From Candidatus Stahliibacteriota bacterium (lineage in GTDB: Bacteria; Hydrothermota; Tepidihabitantia; SM23-42): DNA of 15,664 nt. The notes under the pieces are model-generated. The model made no database searches, had not been told where the DNA came from, and saw nothing but the letters and a program-made list of their open reading frames with translations. Of the stretch, positions 1-8,154 are shown in pieces. The position numbers and the translations under genes are program-made. Numbering within the stretch: position 1 is the stretch's first letter; each line of letters opens with the position of its first letter. Location: assembly GCA_030613445.1 (NCBI GenBank), contig JAUWLY010000024.1, positions 1 to 15,664 on the forward strand. The letters run 5' to 3'.

Positions 1-190
1 AGCCAGTATAGGCTGTATCAGCATAACAAGTAGCTGAGTTATTCCCCGTATACCCAACCGCGATATCGCGATGCCAAAATGCGTCAAGGCAATCCTCATT
101 GACGATCATCCAATGGTCAGGCGGAAAATAATCCTGCGTCTCAAAACTCTCAGTCCATGCGGCATGTAGAGATAATATCATTATTAACAT
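1..190 (-). CDS. Secreted adhesin-like protein, N-terminal fragment (runs off the window)
   Basis: Only the first 63 codons lie in the window; the frame stays open to base 1. The protein begins MLIMILSLHAAWTESFE and continues with QDYFPPDHWMIVNED. The first 11 or so residues form a short hydrophobic export signal ending near HAA. The following W-x-ESFE...FPP..W...N pattern resembles the opening of the 'cleaved adhesin / choice-of-anchor J' beta-sandwich domain found on secreted proteins of Bacteroidetes-like and WOR-3-like bacteria. That assignment is from family recollection and the C-terminus cannot be seen. The start at 190 is supported by a promoter whose -10 box ends 6 nt upstream, which implies a leaderless mRNA; there is no Shine-Dalgarno sequence. 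A second in-frame ATG lies at 181. Confidence 0.6.
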   Translation of the reverse strand, partial: MLIMILSLHAAWTESFETQDYFPPDHWMIVNEDCLDAFWHRDIAVGYTGNNSATCYADTAYTG

Positions 191-224
191 AATACAATTG
201 TATTCATCAATGAAAAGAGGTCAA
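191..224 (-). promoter_or_regulatory. Leaderless promoter for the secreted gene at 190
   Basis: Read on the minus strand: TTGACC (219-224), a 16-nt spacer, TACAAT (197-202), then 6 nt to the ATG at 190. Transcription starting about 7 nt after the -10 box would begin at the start codon. The -35 box is preceded by TTCTC, giving the decamer TTCTCTTGAC that recurs before two other exported-protein genes in the window. Confidence 0.65.
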
Positions 225-330
225 GAGAAGCGTAAAGCGTAGTGAGTAGGGCGTAAGGCGTGATAAGAGTGACGGAGTATCGGTGTACCGGTGAAACGGA
301 GAACACACTCTGTTGAAGACAAGAGGGAAA

Positions 331-411
331 TGGCACTGCCGTGCGGGACTGGTTGCTTCGCAACGGTTATGGTTCACTAGCGTGAACGGTTATGGCACTG
401 CCGTGCGGTCC
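331..411 (+). repeat. Cluster of four modular hairpin repeats
   Basis: Four adjacent units, at 331-349, 350-369, 370-392 and 393-411, each begin TGG, contain a short inverted repeat and end in CGG (CGGTTA in the middle two). The stems differ: GCAC/GTGC, GTTGC/GCAAC, GTTCAC/GTGAAC and GCAC/GTGC. The boundaries stay constant while the stems co-vary, which indicates selection or spread of the folded form. Units 1 and 4 share 16 identical bases (TGGCACTGCCGTGCGG). A related cluster lies inverted at 9841-9922. The stretch before it (225-330) holds short GCGTAA-type direct repeats and a CGG-TGTA-CCG palindrome, and no convincing gene. Confidence 0.7.
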
Positions 412-420
412 CTGAATTTC

Positions 421-545
421 TAACGCTTCAAACGCTATTAACGGTCTAAACGATCTAAACGTCTTTTAATAACCTAATAACTTAATTACTTAATAACTGT
501 TTTTCTCAATTACTGCTTTACGAGTTACTCAATAACCAATATTTT
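421..545. repeat. A+T-rich degenerate tandem tract, non-coding
   Basis: This part of the 403-nt gap between divergent genes is low in complexity. It contains imperfect copies of a (C)TAAACG-like word around 425-465 and of TTAATAACT-like words around 465-545. I see no open frame with a start signal and no RNA gene here. It may be decayed repeat sequence or an A+T-rich region upstream of the promoter at 561. Confidence 0.35.
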
Positions 546-560
546 TACTAAGAACCAGGC

Positions 561-588
561 TTGACAACCAATAAAAGATGTGTAGAAT
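561..588 (+). promoter_or_regulatory. Leaderless promoter for the DUF6982-purC pair
   Basis: TTGACA (561-566), a 16-nt spacer and TAGAAT (583-588) are followed after only 5 nt by the ATG at 594. The expected transcription start falls on or next to the start codon, and no Shine-Dalgarno sequence lies upstream. This both locates the promoter and supports the chosen start. Confidence 0.7.
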
Positions 589-593
589 AGCCC

Positions 594-1007
594 ATGCCGA
601 ATAAAGTGGTCATACGTTTTCTAGACGGTCGGATTGAACGCGGTTATACTGCTGATTTCCAACCCCATAAGGAGATATTCCACCTTGTTGTAAAAGGCGA
701 GGGACAAGACAGGTCTTTAGCAATCAAGATGGCTAATCTAAAAGCAGTTTTTTTCGTCAAAGAGTTACACGGCATGGACAAAGAGCGGCCTGTAGTAAAG
801 AGGAGTTTCACTGACCTAAAGGATCAGAAACTACTCGGCAAGAAAGTTGAGGTAGAGTTTACAGATGGTGAGATTCTGAGTGGTATAACGCTTGGATATT
901 CACCGCAGCGCCGTGGTTTTTTCTTTACGCCGATTGATCCGGAGAGTAATAATGAACGAATCTTCGCAATTTTAAGCGCGGTAAAGGATATACGCTTCCA
1001 TGACTAA
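594..1007 (+). CDS. Two-copy DUF6982-like small protein
   Basis: A soluble 137-residue protein with no signal peptide or membrane segment. It is an internal duplication of a roughly 50-residue beta-rich module. Copy 1 (about residues 4-58) reads KVVIRFLDGR..RGYT.DF.P and ends LKAVFFVKEL. Copy 2 (about 83-136) reads KVEVEFTDGE..SGIT.GYSP and ends VKDIRF. The 'K-V-x-F-DG-x-x-x-G-x-T' plus 'LKAVFFVK' pattern resembles DUF6982, a domain of unknown function often found near PilZ-type or signalling proteins; the name is from memory. It is the first gene of a leaderless transcript and its last 8 nt overlap the start of purC, so the two are co-transcribed and probably translationally coupled. The biochemical role is unknown, and a link to purine synthesis rests only on position. 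Confidence 0.75.
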   Translation: MPNKVVIRFLDGRIERGYTADFQPHKEIFHLVVKGEGQDRSLAIKMANLKAVFFVKELHGMDKERPVVKRSFTDLKDQKLLGKKVEVEFTDGEILSGITLGYSPQRRGFFFTPIDPESNNERIFAILSAVKDIRFHD

Positions 1008-1881
1008 ACCAATAGGTGAAGTAGACCTTCCGGGCATCGAAAAATTTGGCTCAGGAAAAGTACGCGAGATATTCGATCTCGGTAATACATTTCTCATTGT
1101 GGCCACGGACCGGATATCGGCTTTTGACTATATCCTCCCGACCCTGATACCTGATAAAGGTAAAATCCTCAGTAAATTATCAGTATTTTGGTTCAAAGAA
1201 ACAAAATACATAATGGAAAATCATTTCATCACTGACCAGGTCGATGAATACCCGGATGAGCTGAAGAAATATAGAGATATCTTGGTTGATCGCTCAATGC
1301 TTGTCAAAAAAGCAAAACCACTAGATGTTGAGTGTGTCGTGCGCGGTTATATTGCAGGATCTGGTTGGAAAGATTATCAAAAAACCGGTCTTATCGGCAG
1401 TATTAAAATAGATGATCTAAAGCAGGGAGATAAACTCCCCTATCCGATGTTCACGCCGGCAACCAAAGCACATAGCGGACACGACGAGAATATCAGTTAT
1501 GAACAGATGAAAGAAGTCGTGCCTGAACACGATGCTGAATTCATAAAAACAAAGAGCATCGAGCTCTACAATTTTGCACATGACTATGCACGCGAACGCA
1601 ATATTATTATTGCCGACACCAAATTCGAATTCGGCAGACTCGATAACCGGCTAATTCTCATTGACGAGATCTTCACGCCAGATTCCAGTCGCTTCTGGAA
1701 CCCTGAGTTGTACAAACCCGGTGGTTCCCAAGCTTCATTTGATAAACAGTTTGTGAGAAACTATCTCTTGAGCACAGACTGGGATAGAAACTCGCCACCC
1801 CCAGAACTGCCTCCAGACATCGTCGAAAAAACATTTGCACGTTATAAAGAAGCACTGGATAGGATAGTAAAAAGCATTTAA
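1000..1881 (+). CDS. purC: Phosphoribosylaminoimidazole-succinocarboxamide synthase (SAICAR synthetase)
   Basis: This enzyme joins CAIR and aspartate with ATP to give SAICAR, a cytoplasmic step of de novo purine synthesis. Its 293 residues match the longer yeast ADE1-like form. Family signatures are clear: GSGKVREIF near residue 17 (nucleotide-binding edge), ATDRISAFD near 35, VECVVRGYIAGSGWK around 107-121, HSGHDENIS around 158-166 and ADTKFEFG around 205-212, followed by DEIFTPDSSRFW. Nothing appears truncated. The ATG overlaps the end of the upstream DUF6982-like gene by 8 nt, with an AAAGGA-type ribosome site about 13 nt upstream inside that gene. No other pur gene is in the window. The gene converges with the large secreted-protein gene across a 73-nt gap in which I see no clear terminator hairpin. 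Confidence 0.96.
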   Translation: MTKPIGEVDLPGIEKFGSGKVREIFDLGNTFLIVATDRISAFDYILPTLIPDKGKILSKLSVFWFKETKYIMENHFITDQVDEYPDELKKYRDILVDRSMLVKKAKPLDVECVVRGYIAGSGWKDYQKTGLIGSIKIDDLKQGDKLPYPMFTPATKAHSGHDENISYEQMKEVVPEHDAEFIKTKSIELYNFAHDYARERNIIIADTKFEFGRLDNRLILIDEIFTPDSSRFWNPELYKPGGSQASFDKQFVRNYLLSTDWDRNSPPPELPPDIVEKTFARYKEALDRIVKSI

Positions 1882-1954
1882 GATTTTAGAATTAAGATTT
1901 TTCTAACCTAGTAGATTCAGGAAAAGTCGGCATAAGCAGTAAACACCACACAGT

Positions 1955-4633
1955 CTATTTAACAAGTATAAATTTCTTTGTGTCTGTATAGGTCCCCTCG
2001 GCTACAAATCTACAGAAGTATACACCAGCTGCTGCTTTCCGATTTTTGTCATCGAGACCATTCCATATGATTTTGTGCACGCCTGGTTCTACTATACCGT
2101 CTTCAAAGAGCTTCACGCGCCTGCCACAGACATCGTATACTACGAGCTTTACATTTTGGCGTTTTGGCACACTATAGGTGATGAATAAGTTTTTTATAAA
2201 AGGCACTGGATAAACCTGGAAACTAATGAACGACATTTGAGTCTTATTTTCATTAATACCCACTTGCGGGGTGAAACGGTAAACATTTCCTTTTATCGGC
2301 GGTGCATACCCGAATGGATACACAATCCAGCGGTCACCGAATTGCGGCGCAGGCACTGAATTGGAAAAACCTATTCGTTCACCACAAAGCATGAGCCAAC
2401 AATCAGTAACACGGAGCGTATCTGAAGCAGTACCTCCGGCAAAGTGCTCACGAAAACACCAGCCAAACGCACTATCAGGATTCTGGATAATGCTATATGG
2501 CTTATACGGAATGGTATCACCATAATCCGAATCACTTACAAGAAGCGTCAATCCGCCATTAGCATGACTTACCCAATCAAGCTGCAGCCGTGAGCCACGA
2601 TATGCCCACCAGGTTCTGGGACCTGGACCGCGAAGGGTTATTGAATCTTGAGGATAAGAACCTATTACCACAAACACAGAATCATTTCTGAAGTTTGACA
2701 TCGAAATAATATCATTGGTTTGTGTTGCTACACCCATCGAAAAACCGTCTATGATCGCTGAATAATCATCAATACCAAGAGCTTGACTACCGAAAATATA
2801 ACCATCTTTCAGACTATACGTATCAAGTACTGTTACTCCAGTATTAGAATCTGTGATTTCATAAATATATTCCGGGTAATAATAAGTTTCGTTCAGCAAG
2901 GTACGATACTGCAGGAATCTTAATTCATAGGTATGCCCTGTAATATTCTGGGGCTGATGTATAAATACTGCAAGATCTACGCAATTATTCAAACCAATGA
3001 TTTGATTCACGGGACCACCGGGAATCTGATTTAATAGATATACATAAACTGTCTCAGCAATAGTGAATTCCTCATCGGCTGTTTCAACTATTAATGTTCC
3101 CGCACCATTCCGATAAGGAACAGTATTCCACGTATATACACTGTCATTTGGTTCATTAGCGGCGATCGTCTGGAAGGTCGTATCATACTGACTCTTAAAA
3201 TAGATATTGATAAGCAGCGAATCATGGAACTCTGGATCACGCGCAAACCAGATTATATCATAATCACCAGAAACTGTCTCCCCACTAAGAGGTGCCAGAA
3301 GATTGAAAAAAGGCGGCGAATTCCCAGGATTGTCAATCATAAAAATATCGTCAGAAATATCACTGCCAAAGGTTAGTGAATCATAAACCCCAATTAAAAT
3401 TCTATAGCATACACCATCTGGCCATAATGCTGAATTCCAACTGAAAGTACCAGTATTACTCTGACCAATCGCTATTGTATCAGTGCCAATATCCGATTTA
3501 AGGAATAGGTCTATCTGTAGAGGATTTGGTGTAACAGAACTCGCAGAATAGGTAATATTGTAGGTTCCGGCAATAACCTCGCCACCGTTAGGGCTTATCA
3601 CATTAGCAATGTGCCAACCTGTTTCATAACATATCTGTGCCTTATCTGCTTTATATTCCAAATCAGAGCTCGGAGGTAAAGTATCACTGCTGGCAATCAA
3701 GACCCAATCTATAATTATACTATCTCCAGGCGCAAAAGTATTGAAAGGACCACTCGATATCACTATCCGCTGGTCATCGGGAAGCGGCCAGATTGTGTCA
3801 TATGGCGCATAAACACCAGTCTGAAAATCGTATCCTGCCATAGTTAAATACCACTCTCTGTCCAAATCAGGTTCACTACCAAGAGTGAATATTTTGAAAC
3901 AAGAAAGTGAGCACGGTGTCAGTAATTTGAAACCCAACATACCTGGTCTCCATGGTGGGCTACCTGGTTCTATTTGTTCTTGCCAGCCATAAAATAATTT
4001 TCTTGATAAATCAACACCACATCGATCATTACCAGTTGCTCCTTCATTACCGATATCAAAATCCATAGTTATCCCTAAATACACATCATTAATCGTGAAC
4101 GTTGTGTCGTTTTTTACAATGTATTTGAAAAACACAACATCATTTGTCCAATCAATAGGAAAAACAAGTGTTTTCTGGGTTACTGTGACGCCAAGAATCA
4201 TGAATGAATCGGGGAAATGTGCTAAAGAATCAAAATCATTATAGATCGCGTAACCGTCCTGAACTGATACTGGAGTAAATGGATAGTTGTAATCCGTTGA
4301 AAAATAGACATGCCATTGAGGATCATTGGGATTTGAATAGGCAATACCAGGTGCGTATTCTACTGCAGCATTAAATGGTTGATAGCCAATTGTTACTACA
4401 GTATCGCCATTCGGTTTAATGCCGCCTACATCAAATCCAGCACCAAAGATATAATTATGTCCTGACCCTTTAGGCCAGAAGCCGCCAGCCGAAACCTCTT
4501 CTGTCTGTCCGAATATACCATAGTTACTTATTGCGAGTTCCCACTGATTGCAATCATGGTATCTGATATCCCAATCTGCCCGAAGTGAGTTACAGAAAAT
4601 AATAACAATTACGAGATTTTTGAGTGCTCCCAT
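1955..4633 (-). CDS. Large secreted protein with Ig-like repeats and a FlgD-like C-terminal sorting domain
   Basis: An exported protein of 892 residues. The start at 4633 is chosen because GGAGGTGGTA sits directly before that ATG and because MGALKNLVIVIIFCNSLRA is a good signal peptide. Starts at 4648 or 4693 would lie upstream of the likely transcription start or of the whole promoter. After cleavage comes a region of about 330 residues rich in Trp, Tyr and Asp without a recognisable fold. Two related Ig/Fn3-like modules follow (about 345-435, opening SPNGGEV; about 443-535, opening APLSGET), then a region of about 270 residues. A FlgD-Ig / Por-secretion-type tail closes the protein (about 806-892), with YPVPF, VYDVCGRRV, IIWNGLDDKN and AAGVYF. 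Such tails are typical of type IX-like sorted proteins; no secretion machinery is visible here. The substrate or ligand is unknown. Confidence 0.82.
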   Translation of the reverse strand: MGALKNLVIVIIFCNSLRADWDIRYHDCNQWELAISNYGIFGQTEEVSAGGFWPKGSGHNYIFGAGFDVGGIKPNGDTVVTIGYQPFNAAVEYAPGIAYSNPNDPQWHVYFSTDYNYPFTPVSVQDGYAIYNDFDSLAHFPDSFMILGVTVTQKTLVFPIDWTNDVVFFKYIVKNDTTFTINDVYLGITMDFDIGNEGATGNDRCGVDLSRKLFYGWQEQIEPGSPPWRPGMLGFKLLTPCSLSCFKIFTLGSEPDLDREWYLTMAGYDFQTGVYAPYDTIWPLPDDQRIVISSGPFNTFAPGDSIIIDWVLIASSDTLPPSSDLEYKADKAQICYETGWHIANVISPNGGEVIAGTYNITYSASSVTPNPLQIDLFLKSDIGTDTIAIGQSNTGTFSWNSALWPDGVCYRILIGVYDSLTFGSDISDDIFMIDNPGNSPPFFNLLAPLSGETVSGDYDIIWFARDPEFHDSLLINIYFKSQYDTTFQTIAANEPNDSVYTWNTVPYRNGAGTLIVETADEEFTIAETVYVYLLNQIPGGPVNQIIGLNNCVDLAVFIHQPQNITGHTYELRFLQYRTLLNETYYYPEYIYEITDSNTGVTVLDTYSLKDGYIFGSQALGIDDYSAIIDGFSMGVATQTNDIISMSNFRNDSVFVVIGSYPQDSITLRGPGPRTWWAYRGSRLQLDWVSHANGGLTLLVSDSDYGDTIPYKPYSIIQNPDSAFGWCFREHFAGGTASDTLRVTDCWLMLCGERIGFSNSVPAPQFGDRWIVYPFGYAPPIKGNVYRFTPQVGINENKTQMSFISFQVYPVPFIKNLFITYSVPKRQNVKLVVYDVCGRRVKLFEDGIVEPGVHKIIWNGLDDKNRKAAAGVYFCRFVAEGTYTDTKKFILVK

Positions 4634-4677
4634 TACCACCTCCGTCATTATTATAGATAAGCCATCATTAGTGTCAA
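4634..4677 (-). promoter_or_regulatory. Promoter and very short Shine-Dalgarno leader for the secreted gene
   Basis: On the minus strand: TTGACA (4672-4677), a 16-nt spacer, TATAAT (4650-4655), then GGAGGT (4638-4643) four bases before the ATG at 4633. The predicted transcription start is near 4643, so the leader would be about 10 nt and consist almost only of the ribosome site. The -35 box is preceded by TTCTC, giving the shared decamer TTCTCTTGAC. The gene can therefore be transcribed apart from the upstream spermidine-synthase-like gene. Confidence 0.75.
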
Positions 4678-4708
4678 GAGAAGACGATACCATACAGTAT
4701 TCGACAAT

Positions 4709-6826
4709 CTATAATCTAACCGTCCTCAGACCTATACCTACTACCGCGTTGAATACAAAAAACAAAAAAAGCGTAAAGACAATACCCAGAATCGGGATGA
4801 AAATCACTGCGGTTATCAAAGCGCCGAGGCTCGAACCGATCAGGTCCACGCTGTAGACACTGCCGGCATTCGTTCTCTTTAAAAGAGCCATACTAAGCGG
4901 GAAGTGCAGGCCGCCCACGAAACCGCCAAAAAAGATCAAGAATGAAATCAAGAGGGTTGTCCCTGGTATTTTCAGGATTGAAACGAGCAGTATCACCGCA
5001 AAATAAAGAGCCATTATGAACTCAACATTGGACAGGATCTTTGTCGTGCTTCTCCTGCAAAGCATCGACCTCATGTAAAACAACGTACCCAGTGCAAGAC
5101 CGAGCATATAAAACGCAATAATCGCACCTATCCAGGAATAAATATAGCCGTAATATATCTGAAAAAGAATTATTAGAATAACCTCGGCAGAAATTTCACT
5201 TGCACCGATAGTAAATACTGATAGATAAATAATTGCCCGGCGCCTGAAAAAAAATAGAGCCGGGATAAGAAACAAGAGAAACCAAAAGGGATTTATATTG
5301 AACAACCTAATAAACATACCACGGATATTTTCCGAAAGCACACCACCCCAAAGAATCATAGTGAAATAGTAGCAGACTGGCTTGAGGTCGGTATTCAAAA
5401 CTCCATAAGATGTTTCAACCCTTTTTTTGAGATAGGTCATCTTTTCCGCGGTTAGGTTATAGTCAAAATAGTATTCATTAACATATTGTAATACCAGATT
5501 TCTCTCAGCACTTCGTTCCTTTAAAATATTAACAACATTGCTCAGGGTTATTTCGTGATCACTAGCTAGAAAAGTCGTTTTAGCCGCCGGGAGAATCAGA
5601 ATATGTTCAAAAGACGTATTCAATGACTGTGCTATAGTACTTAGAAGCTGACCGAATAAAGGACTGATAATATCGGGTGGAGCATTGATGCGAATTGATA
5701 AGATGCCCTGTTTATCGAGAACCCGTTTGGTTTCTTCAAAAAACTCAGTTGTATAGAACCTGTTGATCTGGGCGTTTACTGGATCAGGCAGGTTTATTAT
5801 CACCACATCATATTTTTTCTTTGTCTTCTTGATGTAGAAGCGAGCATCGCCAGATACCACAGACACATTCTCAAGGCTATCAAGGGATTCACCCGTGTAA
5901 AGCTCAGCCATATGAATGAGAAGCGGATCGAGTTCAAGATATGTTAGCTGACGCGGCTGGTGTTTTAATATCTGTTCAAGACAACCACCAACACCGCCAC
6001 CCACGAGCAGAACATTCTCTGGTTTATCATGGAGAAGTAAAGGATAGTGCACTGCTTCTTCGTTGGAATACAGGTCAGGATAAGAAAAATCATATACACC
6101 ATTAGTGTAGAAATTCACCTGAGTGCCAGACTTGGTAACGGCTATCATGCCATATTTGGACTCACGTAGACCGATCAGGTCCTGACCAGGCATCTGCGCG
6201 CTTCGGAAAAATCTTTCAATACGATTAATCTCGATAAAAATAAAAAGCAGGAGCAGGGGAAGGATCAAGAGCTTTTTCTTCTCAATAATAATGAACGCAC
6301 AGGCGAATAACAAACAGATCACGAGCAAGAGTGTACCATAGGTTGGAAGGATCTGAATCAGAATAAAAGACACCACGATACCACCGCAAAAAGAACCGAT
6401 ACCTTCATATAGATATACTCTTTCTGGTTCTAGCAACTTTGAAGCAGCCGGGAAAAGTGCACCAAAAACAAGACAGGTCGGAGCGAGGGAAACAAGGGAC
6501 ACCAGAATGACCTTGCCAAGACTGATCACCTCACCAAACGGCAATGAGAAAATCTTCAGCGCAAACCTGATAAAGGTAATGGAGAAAACCATGAATATGC
6601 TCAACATAATGAGCAATATAGAATAGGTCACCTTATTCGATAATCGTATTTTCAACTTCGAGAACACAAAGCTGCCGATACCAGCCCAGACCAGCCAGAA
6701 ACATAGCAGAATCCCGGAGATAAGCTCATAACCACCAAACAGAGCAATACCTTCACGTATCATCAGGGTCTGGGCTATCACCGCCGCGATACCGGAAAAG
6801 AAAACTGCCCACTTTATCCTCTTCAC
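4709..6826 (-). CDS. Polytopic membrane protein with a central spermidine-synthase-like domain
   Basis: A 705-residue inner-membrane protein. Residues 1-200 hold about seven hydrophobic helices. Residues about 210-440 form a soluble spermidine-synthase/methyltransferase-like Rossmann domain, with EEAVHYPLLLH (256-266), VLLVGGGVGG (272-281), YLELDPL (296-302), VSGDARFYI (324-332) and NLPDP (345-349). Residues about 510-705 hold roughly six more helices. The family is the 'fused MFS/spermidine synthase' group, whose substrates are mostly unknown. The usual GGGDG is GGGVG (V279), and the first Asp of the D-x-x-D-P motif is N345, while D348 is kept. Canonical putrescine aminopropyl transfer is therefore doubtful. 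Both membrane halves share a G..FP...L...VY....IGS..G pattern (about 122-160 and 637-680). The GTG start fits a leaderless promoter. Confidence 0.85.
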   Translation of the reverse strand: MKRIKWAVFFSGIAAVIAQTLMIREGIALFGGYELISGILLCFWLVWAGIGSFVFSKLKIRLSNKVTYSILLIMLSIFMVFSITFIRFALKIFSLPFGEVISLGKVILVSLVSLAPTCLVFGALFPAASKLLEPERVYLYEGIGSFCGGIVVSFILIQILPTYGTLLLVICLLFACAFIIIEKKKLLILPLLLLFIFIEINRIERFFRSAQMPGQDLIGLRESKYGMIAVTKSGTQVNFYTNGVYDFSYPDLYSNEEAVHYPLLLHDKPENVLLVGGGVGGCLEQILKHQPRQLTYLELDPLLIHMAELYTGESLDSLENVSVVSGDARFYIKKTKKKYDVVIINLPDPVNAQINRFYTTEFFEETKRVLDKQGILSIRINAPPDIISPLFGQLLSTIAQSLNTSFEHILILPAAKTTFLASDHEITLSNVVNILKERSAERNLVLQYVNEYYFDYNLTAEKMTYLKKRVETSYGVLNTDLKPVCYYFTMILWGGVLSENIRGMFIRLFNINPFWFLLFLIPALFFFRRRAIIYLSVFTIGASEISAEVILIILFQIYYGYIYSWIGAIIAFYMLGLALGTLFYMRSMLCRRSTTKILSNVEFIMALYFAVILLVSILKIPGTTLLISFLIFFGGFVGGLHFPLSMALLKRTNAGSVYSVDLIGSSLGALITAVIFIPILGIVFTLFLFFVFNAVVGIGLRTVRL

Positions 6827-6860
6827 ATAATAAGTGTAGGGAGAATTGGTGAAATGTCAA
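6827..6860 (-). promoter_or_regulatory. Leaderless promoter for the spermidine-synthase-like gene
   Basis: On the minus strand: TTGACA (6855-6860), a 16-nt spacer, TACACT (6833-6838), then 6 nt to the GTG at 6826. TATTAT adjoining the start also looks like a -10 box but would need a 22-nt spacer. The match in spacing to the other promoters here favours TACACT and a leaderless GTG start; no Shine-Dalgarno sequence is present. Confidence 0.55.
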
Positions 6861-6891
6861 ATGTAAGAACTGAAATGGTTGTCGCCGAGCA

Positions 6892-6932
6892 TTGACTTTA
6901 TTGTTTTTCTGAATAAAATTATTAAAAGGAGA
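6892..6932 (+). promoter_or_regulatory. Promoter and ribosome site of the yebC-ruvCAB operon
   Basis: TTGACT (6892-6897), a 16-nt spacer and TAAAAT (6914-6919) are followed by AAAGGAGA (6925-6932), 5 nt before the ATG at 6938. The expected transcription start is near 6926, giving a leader of about 12 nt. This is the only strong promoter I see for the four genes. I noticed no SOS (LexA-type) palindrome overlapping it. Confidence 0.7.
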
Positions 6933-6937
6933 AAGAT

Positions 6938-7693
6938 ATGTCTGGACATTCAAAATGGGCGAAAATAAAGAGAAAAAAAGCGAGTGCTGACGCAAAACGA
7001 GGCAAGGTCTTCACGAAATTAATAAGGGAAATAACCATAGCCGCAAGACGCGGTGGAGGTGAGCCCAATGCCAACCCGAGACTCCGTTCAGCAATTGACT
7101 CAGCCAAATCACTGAACATGCCAAGTGAAAACATCAACCGTGCAATAAAACGCGGCATTGGTGAGCTCGAAGGCCAGACTTTAGAAGAAGTAACCTATGA
7201 GGCATATGGTCCAAGCGGTGTCGCAATCCTGATCGAGGTTGTAACTGATAATCGCAATCGAACCACTGGAGAAATCAAACATGTGCTGTCCCGACACAAT
7301 GGCAGCTTGAGCAACCAGGGTTCTGTTGCCTGGCAGTTTCAAACCCGGGGCATCATAATTATTGAGCAGAATAAGTACGATGAAGATACGATAATATCCT
7401 ACGCATTAGATGGCGGTGCTAGTGATGTGAAAACTGAAGATAACACCTACCAAATCATTACGTCGACTGACAAATTCTCCAAAGTAAAGGATATTCTGGA
7501 GAAAAACAATGTCGAGACGATCAGTAGTGAAATCGCTAAAATCCCTCAAAGTACTGTAGCTTTATCAGAAAAAGAAGCGGAAAAAGCTCTGAAACTATAC
7601 GGGTTGCTTGATGATCTTGACGATGTTCAGCATGTTTATGCAAACTTCGAGATCTCCGACGCCCTGATGGAAAAAATCTCGGCTGAAGGTTGA
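6938..7693 (+). CDS. yebC: YebC/PmpR/TACO1-family regulator
   Basis: A cytoplasmic 251-residue protein with the hallmark N-terminus MSGHSKWAKIKRKK, followed by KGKVFTKLIREI-type sequence, GGGEPNANPRLR (about 39-50), NMPSENINRAIKRG (about 60-73) and EAYGPSGVAILIE (about 88-100). Length is full for the family. YebC homologues have been described both as DNA-binding transcriptional regulators and, more recently, as ribosome-associated factors that relieve stalling, like mitochondrial TACO1. The sequence does not decide between them. It opens the operon with ruvC, ruvA and ruvB, a widely conserved arrangement, and its stop overlaps the ruvC start by 4 nt (TTGA). A strong AAAGGAGA sits 5 nt before the ATG. 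Confidence 0.95.
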   Translation: MSGHSKWAKIKRKKASADAKRGKVFTKLIREITIAARRGGGEPNANPRLRSAIDSAKSLNMPSENINRAIKRGIGELEGQTLEEVTYEAYGPSGVAILIEVVTDNRNRTTGEIKHVLSRHNGSLSNQGSVAWQFQTRGIIIIEQNKYDEDTIISYALDGGASDVKTEDNTYQIITSTDKFSKVKDILEKNNVETISSEIAKIPQSTVALSEKEAEKALKLYGLLDDLDDVQHVYANFEISDALMEKISAEG

Positions 7694-8154
7694 AAGTCAT
7701 AGGCATAGACCCGGGACTCAGCGCAACAGGTTATGGCATTATCGAAGATAATAAGTGCATTAGTGCTGGTACGATAAGATCAAAAGAAAAAGATGGCCAC
7801 ACCAAAATTCTGGAAATATGCAAGACAATCCAACATTTGCTCGATGTTCATAAACCTGATATGGCCGTGCTTGAGAAGGTGTTCTACCACAAAAACATCC
7901 AGACTTTAATGAAATCATCTGAGTTACGTGGTGCAATCATCCTTACTTTGCTCGAAAATGAAATGCCATTGTCTGAGTATGCAGCAACCAAGATAAAATT
8001 AACAACAACTGGAAATGGTCGAGCATCCAAAGAACAAGTAAGGTACTTCATTGAAAAAATTTTAACGGGTGACAAGAAGCATGTTTCCAACCATGCAACT
8101 GATGCCCTTGCTATTGCCTATACAGCAATCCAGAAAATGAAGGAAATGAGATGA
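7690..8154 (+). CDS. ruvC: Holliday junction resolvase RuvC
   Basis: A 154-residue endonuclease that nicks Holliday junctions symmetrically during recombination and repair, guided by RuvAB. The RNase H-like fold is evident: GIDPGLSATGYG at residues 5-16 with catalytic D7, E62 in AVLEKVFYHKN, and H135 and D138 in NHATDALAIAY. The acidic triad and the active-site His are all present. It starts with TTG at 7690, overlapping the yebC stop in TTGA, which implies translational coupling. The only purine-rich stretch upstream (GAAGG) abuts the start too closely to be a strong ribosome site. Its 3' end overlaps ruvA by 4 nt (ATGA). Slightly shorter than E. coli RuvC (173 residues) but complete. Confidence 0.95.
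   Translation: MKVIGIDPGLSATGYGIIEDNKCISAGTIRSKEKDGHTKILEICKTIQHLLDVHKPDMAVLEKVFYHKNIQTLMKSSELRGAIILTLLENEMPLSEYAATKIKLTTTGNGRASKEQVRYFIEKILTGDKKHVSNHATDALAIAYTAIQKMKEMR

Noticed and set aside
1882..1954. Intrinsic terminator between purC and the convergent gene
   Set aside because: Only a direct repeat of TTAAGATTTT is present; I find no stem followed by a T-run on either strand.
4634..4693. Upstream starts for the large secreted protein
   Set aside because: They lie in or ahead of the TTGACA-N16-TATAAT promoter; the ATG at 4633 has GGAGGT and begins the signal peptide.
4548..4856. 102-codon plus-strand open frame across the 4634-4708 gap
   Set aside because: It runs antisense to two well-supported genes and through their promoter; its composition is unlike a real protein.
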